A stretch of 64,000 nucleotides of DNA from Archangium violaceum (GTDB taxonomy: Bacteria > Myxococcota > Myxococcia > Myxococcales > Myxococcaceae): contig NZ_CP069396.1 in the NCBI RefSeq assembly GCF_016887565.1, positions 2,755,001 through 2,819,000 on the forward strand, in the 5' to 3' direction. Shown in pieces: positions 53,630-62,900 of this stretch. Both the position numbers and the translations under genes were made by a program. The notes below the pieces were generated by a model. That model was not told where the DNA came from, did not search any database, and saw only the letters and a list, made by a program, of their open reading frames with translations. Numbering within the stretch: the stretch's first letter is position 1; each line of letters begins with the position of its first letter.

Positions 53630-53965
53630 ATGACGAAGAGCCTGCTGGGAGCCCTTGCCTCCCTGACCCTGATCGCCGCCGCCCCGGTCGACAAGAACGG
53701 AGTGCGCACCGTGGAGCTCACGGTGACCGCCAAGGGCTTCGAGCCCGCGAACGTGAAGGTGAAGGCGGGGCAGCCGGTCCGCCTCGTGGTGACGCGCAAG
53801 ACGGACAAGACGTGCGCCACGGAGATCATCCTGGACGACCTGGGCATCAACCAGCCGCTGCCCCTGGACACGCCGGTGACGGTGGAGTTCACCCCCAGCG
53901 AGTCGGGCACGCTGCGCTACGCCTGCGCGATGAACCACATCGGTGGGGTCGTCACCATCCAGTAA
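53630..53965 (+). CDS. Cupredoxin-domain periplasmic protein
   Basis: A 111-residue exported protein: signal peptide residues 1-18, then a small beta-sandwich with GFEPANVKVKAGQPVRLVVTR. Possible copper ligands are Cys62, Cys99, Met101 and His103 (in YACAMNHIGG), an arrangement of thiol, Met and His suited to Cu(I) binding or to a blue-copper-like site. The family occurs with metal efflux systems. It ends 3 bp before the convergent NtrC-type regulator. A -24/-12 element upstream places it in the same regulon. It is probably a copper-binding buffer, carrier or sensor accessory in the periplasm. Confidence 0.85.
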   Translation: MTKSLLGALASLTLIAAAPVDKNGVRTVELTVTAKGFEPANVKVKAGQPVRLVVTRKTDKTCATEIILDDLGINQPLPLDTPVTVEFTPSESGTLRYACAMNHIGGVVTIQ

Positions 53966-53968
53966 CCG

Positions 53969-55369
53969 CTAGCGCGGCTTGAAGTCGTCGGAGCGGATGC
54001 TGTAGCGCTTGAGCAGGCGGTGCAGGCTCTCTCGCTCGATGCCAGCGTGCTCGGCGGCACGGGTGACGTTGCCCTCGAAGTCACGCATCAGTGCCGTGAG
54101 GTACTCGCGCGAGAAGCGATCCCTGGCCAGGTCGAGCGCGTCCCGGTAGGGCAACTGCTTCGCCGCCGCACCCGGCAGGGCGCCTTCCTGCCGCTCTCGC
54201 ACCTCGGGCGGCAGGTCGCGCTCCGTCACGTGGGGGCCGGTGGCCACCGCCACCGCGCGCATGAGGGCGTTCTCCAGCTCACGCACGTTCCCCGGCCACG
54301 GGTAGCCCATGAGGGCGCGCAGGGCCTCCGGGGTGATGCCCTCCAGCGGGCGCCCCATCGTCTTGCAGTGCTTGTCGAGCAGGTGGGCCGCCAGCAGGGG
54401 GATGTCCTCCTTGCGCTCGCGCAGGGGCGGCAGCTGGACCGGGAAGACATTGAGCCGGTAGAAGAGATCCTCCCGGAAGCGCCCCTGGGCCGCCGCGGCA
54501 CGCAGGTCACGGTGGGTGGCCGCCACCACCCGCACGTCCACCTGCACGGGCCGTGTCTCCCCCACGCGCCGGACCTCCCGCTCTTGCAGCACACGCAGGA
54601 GCTTCACCTGCGCGTTCAGCGGCAGGTCACCCACTTCATCCAGGAAGATCGTTCCGCCGTTGGCTTCCTCGAAGAGGCCCGCCTTGGCCTGGACCGCGCC
54701 GGTGAAGGCTCCCTTTCCGTGGCCGAACAGCTCGCTCTCCACGAGCTCCGTCGGCAGTGCGCCACAGTTGACGGGCACGAAGGGGCGCTCGCGCCGGGCG
54801 CTGTTGAGGTGGACGGCCCGCGCCGCCAGCTCCTTGCCCGTGCCCGTCTCGCCCGTCAGCAGCACGGTGATGTCCAGGCGCGCCGCCTGCTCGATGAGCC
54901 GATGCGCCTCCTGCATCGCCGCGCTGTGGCCCACGGCCCCGGTGAAGGAGAAGTCCGGGCTCGGTGATTTCCGCCCCAGCACCTCCGCCTGGAGGCGCAG
55001 CCGCCGACGCTCCATCGCCCGTGTGACCAGCTCGACGGGGGCGTCGGGGAGGAAGGGCTTCTGGAGGTAGTCGAAGGCGCCCGCCCGCATCGCCTCCACC
55101 GCGTCCGGCACCGTGGCGTAGCCCGTCATCATCACCACCTCGGTGTCGGGGTGGCGGGATTTGACGGCGCGCAGCACCTCGAAGCCGTCCGCGCCGGGCA
55201 TGCGGACGTCGGACACCACGACGTCGAACTCCTGCGCCTCCAGCAGCGCCAGGGCGCGCGACCCGTCCTCCGCGCACGTCACCTCATAGGTATCGCCCAG
55301 CAGCCGGGCGAAGAGCTTGAGGATGTTCTCCTTGTCGTCCACCACCAGCACGCGTCCGCGCGTCTCCAT
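53969..55369 (-). CDS. NtrC-family sigma-54-dependent response regulator
   Basis: A 466-residue regulator. Receiver domain residues about 6-120 (VVVDDKEN-like start VLVVDDKENILK, phosphoacceptor in FDVVVSDVRMPGADG), AAA+ core about 155-380 with Walker A GETGTGKE, the sigma-54 contact loop GAFTGA and Walker B GGTIFLDEV, and a C-terminal Fis-type helix-turn-helix (NVTRAAEHAGIERESLHRLL). It is cotranscribed with the sensor kinase upstream, 3 bp apart. Its promoter is itself -24/-12 type, so autoactivation is likely. It should activate the cupredoxin and CusCBA-like genes. The layout parallels CorSR-like copper systems of Myxococcus. Confidence 0.93.
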   Translation of the reverse strand: METRGRVLVVDDKENILKLFARLLGDTYEVTCAEDGSRALALLEAQEFDVVVSDVRMPGADGFEVLRAVKSRHPDTEVVMMTGYATVPDAVEAMRAGAFDYLQKPFLPDAPVELVTRAMERRRLRLQAEVLGRKSPSPDFSFTGAVGHSAAMQEAHRLIEQAARLDITVLLTGETGTGKELAARAVHLNSARRERPFVPVNCGALPTELVESELFGHGKGAFTGAVQAKAGLFEEANGGTIFLDEVGDLPLNAQVKLLRVLQEREVRRVGETRPVQVDVRVVAATHRDLRAAAAQGRFREDLFYRLNVFPVQLPPLRERKEDIPLLAAHLLDKHCKTMGRPLEGITPEALRALMGYPWPGNVRELENALMRAVAVATGPHVTERDLPPEVRERQEGALPGAAAKQLPYRDALDLARDRFSREYLTALMRDFEGNVTRAAEHAGIERESLHRLLKRYSIRSDDFKPR

Positions 55370-55372
55370 GCC

Positions 55373-56818
55373 TCACGCCCTCCCTGGCTGCGTGGCGGGC
55401 AGCCACACGGTGAAGTGTGCACCGGGCCCCGTACCGGCGGCGGCCTCCAGGTTGCCACCGTGCGCCTGCACGATGCTCTGACTGATGGCGAGGCCCAGTC
55501 CCGTCCCACTGGGCTTCGTGGTGAAGAAGGGCTCGAAGAGGCGCTCGCGCGCCGTGACGCTCAGGCCCGGGCCCGTGTCCTCCACGTGCAGCTCGGCGCC
55601 CTTCTCCGTCTGCGCCAGGAGCACCCGCACCCGTCCCTCCGCTCCGCAGGCGTCCACCGCGTTGCGAATCAGGTTGAGCACCACCTGGCGCAGCTTCGTC
55701 AGGTGTCCCGCGGTGCGCGCCTCGCCTTCGACGTCCACCCGCACGGCTCCGAGCTGGCCTCCCTGCCGCAGCCGCTCCACCACCTCCTCGCACAAGGCGC
55801 GCAGGTCCACCGGCTCCGGCTCGGCGGGGAGGGGGCGCGAGAGCGCGAGCAGGTCCTCGACGATGTCACGGCTGCGCACCGCCTCGTCCTCGATGACCTG
55901 GAGGTCCTCGCGCAGGCTCCCCTCCGCCTTCTTCTTCATCATGCCCACATAGCCGAGGATGACGGTGAGCGGGTTGTTGATCTCATGGGCCACGCCCGCC
56001 GCCAGCCGGCCGATGCCCGCGAGCTTCTCGCTCTGCACCAGCCGCTCCTGATGCTCGCGCAGCGCCGCCGTCATGGCGTTGAACTGGTGGGCCAGCTCGC
56101 CGAACTCGTCGGGGGTCGTGATGTCGATGCGTGCGTGCATGTCTCCCGCGGCCAGCCGCGCCGCGCCCTCGCGCAGCCGGGCCACGGGCCGGGCCACGGA
56201 GCGGACGACATAGACGCCCACGCCCATGGCCAGCAGCGGCGCGCCCACCAGGAAGAACAGGGTCCACTGGAAGGCGGAGCTCTGGAGCTCGCTCACACGG
56301 GCCTCGGCCTCGTCCACCGAGCGGTTGAAGTGGCTCACCAGCCGGTCCGTGCGCTCCTCCATCTGGGACACGAGCCCGAGCGCCCGGCCATGCTCGCGGT
56401 CCATGTCCTCCTTCCTTCCCGACAGCACCGCGGGCAGGAGCGCCTCGCGGAAGAGGGTGTCCAGCGACCGCTGTGCGCGCTCGATGTCGGCCACCCAGGC
56501 CTGCTCCTCGGGCTCCGAGGCCTGCGCCTTCATCACCTGCGTCAGCCGGTTCACCCGTTGGGCGGCCGTCTCATAGAAGTGCAGGTGGCTGTCGTTGCCC
56601 AGGATGAGGGTATGGGCCTGGTGCGCGTAGGAGTCCCGGATGGCGCTGGCCACCTCGAGCGCCGAGCGGACGGCATGCTGCCGCGCCTGCATCTCGACCA
56701 GGCGGGAATGGATCTCCCGCATATGGACGAGGACGAGGAGGGAGGAGACCACGAAGAGGGAAACCAGGGCGGCGAGGGCCAGGCTGAGACGTCGGGCGGT
56801 GCCTGAGGGGACCTGCAT
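55373..56818 (-). CDS. Membrane sensor histidine kinase, copper-locus partner
   Basis: A 481-residue kinase with two membrane helices (about 9-30 and 147-169) enclosing a helical periplasmic domain that holds several Met and His residues, then HAMP, the phosphoacceptor GVAHEINNPLTVILGY and HATPase with EPFFTTKPSGTGLGLAISQ. The start at 56818 was preferred over 56836: GGAGGAG precedes it, and the predicted -24/-12 promoter would put the transcript start near 56835, after the other codon. It probably senses periplasmic copper or silver, given the efflux genes on the divergent side. Confidence 0.92.
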   Translation of the reverse strand: MQVPSGTARRLSLALAALVSLFVVSSLLVLVHMREIHSRLVEMQARQHAVRSALEVASAIRDSYAHQAHTLILGNDSHLHFYETAAQRVNRLTQVMKAQASEPEEQAWVADIERAQRSLDTLFREALLPAVLSGRKEDMDREHGRALGLVSQMEERTDRLVSHFNRSVDEAEARVSELQSSAFQWTLFFLVGAPLLAMGVGVYVVRSVARPVARLREGAARLAAGDMHARIDITTPDEFGELAHQFNAMTAALREHQERLVQSEKLAGIGRLAAGVAHEINNPLTVILGYVGMMKKKAEGSLREDLQVIEDEAVRSRDIVEDLLALSRPLPAEPEPVDLRALCEEVVERLRQGGQLGAVRVDVEGEARTAGHLTKLRQVVLNLIRNAVDACGAEGRVRVLLAQTEKGAELHVEDTGPGLSVTARERLFEPFFTTKPSGTGLGLAISQSIVQAHGGNLEAAAGTGPGAHFTVWLPATQPGRA

Positions 56819-56845
56819 GGATGAGCTCTCCTCCATCAGTAGTAC

Positions 56846-56860
56846 GCAAGGCGGGTGCCA
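56846..56860 (-). promoter_or_regulatory. Sigma-54 (-24/-12) promoter of the sensor/regulator operon
   Basis: On the minus strand TGGCAC (56860-56855), five nt, then TTGC (56849-56846) matches the sigma-54 consensus at all core positions. A transcript start near 56835 leaves a 17-nt leader with the GGAGGAG ribosome-binding site, exactly suited to the ATG at 56818. This is the best promoter match in the window. Confidence 0.7.
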
Positions 56861-56903
56861 CCTGTCCTCCCCGTCGATGCGCGCGCCTTTGCCCCACGGG
56901 AGA

Positions 56904-56924
56904 TGTGATTCCCAGAGTTACACA
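56904..56924. promoter_or_regulatory. Imperfect dyad between the divergent sigma-54 promoters
   Basis: TGTG-N13-CACA at 56904-56924 is centred between the -24 elements of the sensor operon and of the efflux operon. It is a weak candidate for the activator's binding site, offered only because of its position. Confidence 0.25.
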
Positions 56925-56986
56925 GTGACTCGCCGGGCGCCTGATGGAGCACGCCGTGCCCGGGGTTCCTCTCTCTCGGGCGGGAC

Positions 56987-58516
56987 ATGGCCCGTGGCAC
57001 AAGCCGTGCACAACCCGGGGTCGTGCAACCCACTCACGACATCTCCCGGTCTGTCCTCGCCTCGGGCTGGCGGCGCTCCCCGCGAGGGCACCTGGCTCTC
57101 GTGCTGGTGCTGCTCTCGCCGCTGGTGGCGCTCGCGCGGGAGGAGACTCGCACGCCGGTCACTCGAGCGGCTCCCGCATCGGCGCTGCCGACGGACGCGA
57201 CGCTGGAGCAGCTCCTCGCGGAAGCCCTCGAGGCGCGCCCGGAGTTGCGCCAGGCGGAGGCCCAGGTGCGGGCCGCTCGGGAGCGTGTCCCCCAGGCGGG
57301 AGCCCTGCCGGATCCGGTGCTGCAGGTGGGCATCCAGAACGACGGCTTCGACGGACTCATGATCGGCGAGATGGAGGGCAGCTACATCAGCATCATGGCC
57401 TCCCAGGCACTGCCCTTCCCGGGAAAGCGCGCGCTGCGCACCGAAGTGGCCCGGCTCGGCGCCACGGCCGTGTCGGCGCGGGTGGCGCGAGCGCGGCTGT
57501 CCATCGAGGCCGAGGTGCGCCGGGGCTACCTCGACCTGCTGCTGACGCGCGAGCGGCTCGTGCTGCTGGACCGGCTGCAGGCGCTCTGGAAGCAGTCCGC
57601 CGACATGGCCCGCATCCGCTACGAGACGGGCGAGGGGGCCCAGTCGGACCTGCTGCGTGCCCAGCTCGAGCTCAACCGGCTGCGCCAGCGCCAGCTGGCC
57701 CTGCGCGCCGAGGAGCGCGTCCGTGTGCAGTCCCTGAACCGGCAGAGCGGCCGGCCCCTGGATGAGCCCCTCCCCACCACCACGCGCGTGCGCGACGTGG
57801 GAGTGCCGGAGCTCGGCGACCGCGAAGCCGCGGAACGGGACTCGCTCGAGCGAAGCCCCGAGCTGGCCGAGAGGCGTGCGTTGATGGCGCAGGCGGAGCA
57901 GCAGATGGCGCTGGCGCGCCGTGAACGCCTGCCCGACTTCACCGTGAGCGCGGGGGTGATGCCCCGGGGCGGCGACTTCCCTCCCATGTGGCAGGCCAGC
58001 GTTGGCGTCAACCTGCCCGTCTTCTCCGGGAGGATGCGGAGCCGCGTGGTGGCCGAGAGCGGTGCCCAGACAGAGTCCACGACCCACGCGGTGGCCGCGC
58101 TGGAGCAGGATCTCCGCCTGCGGGTCCGGGAGCGCCTCATCGCCCTGGAGGCGCTGCGCGACACGGTGGCGATCTACCGTGACGGTCTCTTGATGCAATC
58201 GGCGGCGACCGCCGAGAGCACCCTGACGCAGTACCGGGTGGGGCGCGCCTCGTTCGCCTCGGTGCTGGAAGCCAACACCGGCATCATCCGCGACGAGGAG
58301 GACTATCTGCGGACGCTCGTCGACGCGCAGCGCCTCGCCATCGCCCAGGCCGAGGTGAGCCTGGAGCCCGTGGCGTCGATGGGCGGCGGTGGTCAGGGCG
58401 CGGGCGGAATGCCCGGGGCGGGGAGCGCCCCCTCCGCTTCCGCGCGTGGCGCCGCTCCAGCGGGGAGTGCTCCCGGTGCGGCCCCCTCAACCTCTTCCTC
58501 CATGTCGGGGATGTAG
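56987..58516 (+). CDS. TolC-family outer-membrane efflux protein (CusC-like)
   Basis: A 509-residue outer-membrane factor with the two repeated helical hairpins of TolC/CusC (ALPDPVLQVGIQND, LPFPGKRALRTEVARLGA, then the second half with FTVSAGVMPRGGDFP). An export signal ends at ALA near residue 50. The C-terminus is Gly/Ala/Ser-rich. It leads the cusCBA-like operon, 13 bp ahead of the adaptor gene. The start is uncertain: the ATG at 56987 lies upstream of a candidate -24/-12 promoter at 56995-57010, whose transcript would begin near 57021, so a GTG at 57023 may be the real start. Confidence 0.88.
   Translation: MARGTSRAQPGVVQPTHDISRSVLASGWRRSPRGHLALVLVLLSPLVALAREETRTPVTRAAPASALPTDATLEQLLAEALEARPELRQAEAQVRAARERVPQAGALPDPVLQVGIQNDGFDGLMIGEMEGSYISIMASQALPFPGKRALRTEVARLGATAVSARVARARLSIEAEVRRGYLDLLLTRERLVLLDRLQALWKQSADMARIRYETGEGAQSDLLRAQLELNRLRQRQLALRAEERVRVQSLNRQSGRPLDEPLPTTTRVRDVGVPELGDREAAERDSLERSPELAERRALMAQAEQQMALARRERLPDFTVSAGVMPRGGDFPPMWQASVGVNLPVFSGRMRSRVVAESGAQTESTTHAVAALEQDLRLRVRERLIALEALRDTVAIYRDGLLMQSAATAESTLTQYRVGRASFASVLEANTGIIRDEEDYLRTLVDAQRLAIAQAEVSLEPVASMGGGGQGAGGMPGAGSAPSASARGAAPAGSAPGAAPSTSSSMSGM
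56995..57010 (+). promoter_or_regulatory. Candidate sigma-54 (-24/-12) promoter of the efflux operon
   Basis: TGGCAC-N5-GTGCA keeps GG and GC at the correct spacing with one deviation (G instead of T at the start of the -12 box), the same deviation as in the cupredoxin promoter. It overlaps the beginning of the TolC-family reading frame, which bears on the choice of start codon. Confidence 0.45.
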
Positions 58517-58529
58517 CCCCGGAGAACCC

Positions 58530-59936
58530 ATGTCCCTCGAGACTCCGCCCATCCCCCCTTCGCCACCCCCGTCGCGCCGCCGCTTCGGAGCCGCCGTGCT
58601 CGTCGTCACGGCGCTGGCCAGCGCCGTACTGGGCGGCGGCGTCGTGCACCTGCTGTCGCACGGGCATGAAGCGCCCGACGCTCACGCGCCGGCCCCCGCG
58701 GCCGGCACCACCCCGAGCGCCTCCGAGCCGGCGGTCACGAAATACCAGTGCCCGATGCACCCGAGCATCGTGCAGGACCACCCGGGCAAGTGCCCCATCT
58801 GCGGCATGGACCTGGTGGCGATGACGCCCGGGTCGGCTTCTCCTGGCGACCCGGGCACCGCCGCGGTGGAGGGCCTGGCCCCCATCACCATCGACCCCTC
58901 GCGCCAGCAGCTCATCGGCCTGCGCACCGCGCCGGTGACGGAGGGCAGGGTCGGGGGAACCTGGAGGACCACGGGCCGGGTTGCCATGGACGAGACCCGC
59001 GTGCGCCGCGTCACCATGAAGGTGCCCGCGTTCGTCGAGCGCGTGTACGTGGACTTCACCGGCAAGCCGGTGCGGAAGGGGGAGCCGCTCTTCTCCGTCT
59101 ACAGCCCGGAGCTGCTCGCGGCCCAGGAGGAGTACCTGCTGGCGCTGCGCACGCGGCAGTCCCTGGGCCAGGCCGGAGGGATGGCGGCGGACGGTGACGC
59201 CCTGGTGGCCGCGGCCCGACGCAAGCTGCAGCTGTGGGACGTGCCGGCGGCCACCCTGGAGCGGCTCGCCGAGACGGGCGAGGCCACCCGCTCCCTCACC
59301 CTGGTGTCGCCCATCTCCGGGGTCATCACCAAGAAGGACGTGGTGGAGGGGGCGCGCCTGGAGGTGGGCGCCACTGCCTACGAGGTCGTCGACCTGTCGC
59401 GAGTATGGGTGCTCGCCGATGTGTACGAGACCGAGCTGCGGCACGTGAAGGTGGGCATGCCCGCCACGCTTCAGCTCAAGGCGTTCCCCAACCGGGTGTT
59501 CGCGGGGAAGGTGTCCTTCCTGGACCCGGTGCTCGACCCGGCCACGCGCACGGTGAAGGTGCGCCTGGAGTTCCCCAATCCCGACGGCGACCTGCGTCCC
59601 GAGATGTTCGGTGAGGTGGTGCTCCGGGGCACGACCCGCGAGGGGCTGAAGATTCCGTCCGACGCGGTCGTCCCCACCGGCACGACCCAGGTGGTCTTCG
59701 TGGCGCTGGGCGACGGCCGCTTCCAGCCGCGCGAGGTGCGCCTGGGCGAGTCGGATGGGAAGAGCGTGGAGGTGACGTCGGGCCTGAAGGCGGGCGAGCA
59801 GGTCGTCACTGGCGCCAACTTCCTCATCGACTCCGAATCGCGCCTGCGCGCGTCGCTGGCGGCGCTGGCCGCCTCCTCCTCGGGGGGCACCCCGGCGCCT
59901 GCTCCTCCCGCCGCCTCCGGCCACGGAGGCCACTGA
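58530..59936 (+). CDS. cusB: RND efflux periplasmic adaptor (CusB-like) with heavy-metal-binding domain
   Basis: A 468-residue membrane-fusion protein. After an N-terminal membrane segment (about 21-42) comes a heavy-metal-binding domain with YQCPMHPSIVQDHPGKCPICG at about residues 71-92, containing two Cys pairs, Met and His, then the barrel-sandwich, alpha-hairpin and beta-barrel domains (LRTAPVTEGRVGGTWRTTGR, LTLVSPISGVITKKDVVEG). This domain delivers Cu(I) or Ag(I) to the pump in the Cus system. The start at 58530 has GGAG 5 nt upstream. It stands 13 bp after the TolC-like gene and 3 bp before cusA. Confidence 0.92.
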   Translation: MSLETPPIPPSPPPSRRRFGAAVLVVTALASAVLGGGVVHLLSHGHEAPDAHAPAPAAGTTPSASEPAVTKYQCPMHPSIVQDHPGKCPICGMDLVAMTPGSASPGDPGTAAVEGLAPITIDPSRQQLIGLRTAPVTEGRVGGTWRTTGRVAMDETRVRRVTMKVPAFVERVYVDFTGKPVRKGEPLFSVYSPELLAAQEEYLLALRTRQSLGQAGGMAADGDALVAAARRKLQLWDVPAATLERLAETGEATRSLTLVSPISGVITKKDVVEGARLEVGATAYEVVDLSRVWVLADVYETELRHVKVGMPATLQLKAFPNRVFAGKVSFLDPVLDPATRTVKVRLEFPNPDGDLRPEMFGEVVLRGTTREGLKIPSDAVVPTGTTQVVFVALGDGRFQPREVRLGESDGKSVEVTSGLKAGEQVVTGANFLIDSESRLRASLAALAASSSGGTPAPAPPAASGHGGH

Positions 59937-59939
59937 GCC

Positions 59940-62900
59940 ATGATTCGCGCCATCATCCGCTTCTCGGCGGAGAACAAGTACCTCGTCATCGCGGCCACGG
60001 TGGTAGCGCTCCTCGGCGCCTGGTGGACGATGCGGAACACGCCGCTGGACGCGCTGCCGGACCTGTCCGACACGCAGGTCATCGTCTACGGGCGGTGGGA
60101 CCGCAGCCCCGACATCATCGAGGACCAGGTCACCTATCCCATCACCACCGCGCTGCTGGGCGCCCCGAAGGTCAAGGCGGTCCGAGGCTTCAGCGACTTC
60201 GGCTTCAGCTACGTGTACGTCATCTTCGAGGATGGCACGGACATGTACTGGGCGCGCACGCGGGTGCTCGAGTACCTGTCGAAGATAACGTCCCAGCTGC
60301 CGCAGGACGTGAAGGTGGAGCTGGGCCCGGACGCCACCAGCGTGGGGTGGGTGTTCCAGTACGCGCTGGTGGACAGGAGCGGCAAGCACCGGCTGGACGA
60401 GCTGCGCTCCTACCAGGACTGGTTCCTGCGCTATGCCATCCAGAGCGTGCCGGGCGTGTCCGAGGTGGCGACCGTGGGCGGCCAGGTGCGCCAGTACCAG
60501 GTGACGGTCAACCCCAACACGCTGGCCAGCTACGGGCTGTCGCTGGACGCGGTGGTGCGCGCGGTTCGCCAGGGCAACAATGACGTGGGGGGACGGTTGG
60601 TGGAGGTGGCCGGGCGCGAGTACATGGTCCGCGGCCGTGGCTACGTGAAGAGCGTGGAGGACATCGAGAAGCTCGTCCTGAAGGCCCAGGGAGGCACGCC
60701 CGTCACCATCAAGGACGTGGCCAGCGTGACGCTGGGTCCCGAGCTGCGCCGGGGCGTGGCGGACCTGGACGGGGAAGGGGACGTGGTGGGCGGCATCGTG
60801 GTGATGCGCCAGGGGGAGAACGCACTCAACGTCATCGAGCGCGTGAAGGCGAAGCTCGAGGAGCTGAAACCCTCGCTGCCCGAGGGCGTGGAGATCGTCA
60901 CCACCTACGACCGCTCGGACCTCATCGAGCGCGCCATCGACACGGTGACGCACAAGCTGGTGGAGGAGATCCTCATCGTCTCCCTCATCATCCTCATCTT
61001 CCTGTGGCACGTGCCTTCCGCCATCGTGCCCATCGTCACCATTCCAGTGTCGGTGGCGCTGGCCTTCATCCCCATGTACGCGATGGGGCTGAACGCCAAC
61101 CTCATGTCGCTGGCCGGCATCGCCATCTCCATCGGCGTGCTGGTGGACGGAGCCATCGTCGAGGTGGAGAACGCGTACAACAAGATCCACCACTGGATGA
61201 AGGACGGCAAGAAGGGCGACTTCCACCAGGTGCGCCTGGAGGCGCTGATGGAGGTGGGGCCGGGCGTCTTCTTCAGCCTGCTCGTCATCGCCGTGGCCTT
61301 CATGCCCATCTTCACGCTGGTGGACCAGGAGGGCCGTCTCTTCCGGCCGCTGGCGTATTCGAAGAACCTCGCCATGGCGATCGCCGCGCTGCTGGCGATC
61401 ACCCTCGACCCGGCCATGCGGATGCTCTTCGCACGCGTGGAGCCCTTCCACTTCCGCCCGAGGTTCCTGGCGTGGGCGGCGACGCAGGCCTTCGTGGGCA
61501 GGTATTACTCGGAGGAGCGGCACCCCATCAGCCGGCTGATGCACCGGCTCTACGAGGGCCCCTGCCGCTTCGTCCTGCGGCACGCGAAGGCCACCCTGGC
61601 GGTGAGCGCGGTGCTGGTGGCGACCACCATTCCCCTGTACCTGCAGCTGGGCAGCGAGTTCATGCCTCCGCTCAACGAGGGCACCATCCTCTACATGCCC
61701 TCGGCGGTGGAGCCCGGCATGTCCGTGACGGAGGCGCAGCGCGTGCTGCAGGTGCAGGACAAGCTGCTCATGCAGTTCCCCGAGGTGGAGCGCGTCTTCG
61801 GCAAGGCGGGCCGCGCCAACACCTCCACGGACCCCGCCCCGTTCACCATGATGGAGACGACGGTGCTGCTGCGCCCCGAGTCCCAGTGGCGCGAAGTGCC
61901 ACGCTGGTACAGCGGCTGGGCGCCCGAGTGGCTGAAGGGGATGCTGCGCCCCTTCTGGCGGGACCGCATCACCCAGGCGGAGCTGGAGTCGAAGATGAAC
62001 GCCGCGCTCCAGCTGCCGGGCATCTCCAACGCCTGGACCATGCCCATCAAGGGCCGGCTGGACATGCTGTCCACGGGCATCCGCACGCCGGTGGGCATCA
62101 AGATCATGGGAGCGGACCTGACCACCGTGGAGCGGATCGCCCGCGAGACGGAGGCCGTGATGGCCCGGGTGGAGGGCACCCGCAGCGCGTTCGCCGAGCG
62201 CGTGGCGGGAGGCTACTTCCTGGACTTCGTGCTCAAGCGAGGCGAGCTCGCCCGCTACGGCCTGAGCGTGGATGACGCGAACATGATGGTGATGACCGCG
62301 GTGGGGGGCGACAACCAGTCCACCACCGTGGAGGGCCGCGAGCGCTACGGCATCAACGTGCGCTACGCGCGTGACTACCGCGAGGACCTCCAGTCGCTGA
62401 AGCGCGTGTTGCTGCCGCTTCCGGACGGCAAGGGCCAGATTCCCATGGAGGCCATCGCGGACGTGGTGCTCGCGCATGGCCCCTCGATGATTCGCAACGA
62501 GAACGGGATGCTCACCGGCTACGTCTACGTGGACTTCGACACGTCGAAGTACGACGTGGGCGGCTTCGTGGAGCGCGCGAAGGAGGCGGTGGCCGCGGGC
62601 GTGAAGGTGCCGGCCGGCTACTCCATGACGTGGAGCGGCCAGTACGAGAACATGCTGCGCGTCAGGGAGCGGCTCCAGCTCGTCATCCCGCTCACGCTCG
62701 TGCTCATCTTCGGGCTGCTGTACATGAACACCAAGTCTGCCTTCAAGGCGGGCCTGGTGATGCTGGCGGTGCCCTTCTCGGCCATTGGGGCGGTGTGGCT
62801 GCTGTGGGCGCTCGACTACAACATCTCCATCGCGGTGTGGGTGGGGATGATCGCGCTGATGGGCCTGGACGCGGAGACCGGCGCCTTCATGCTGCTCTTC

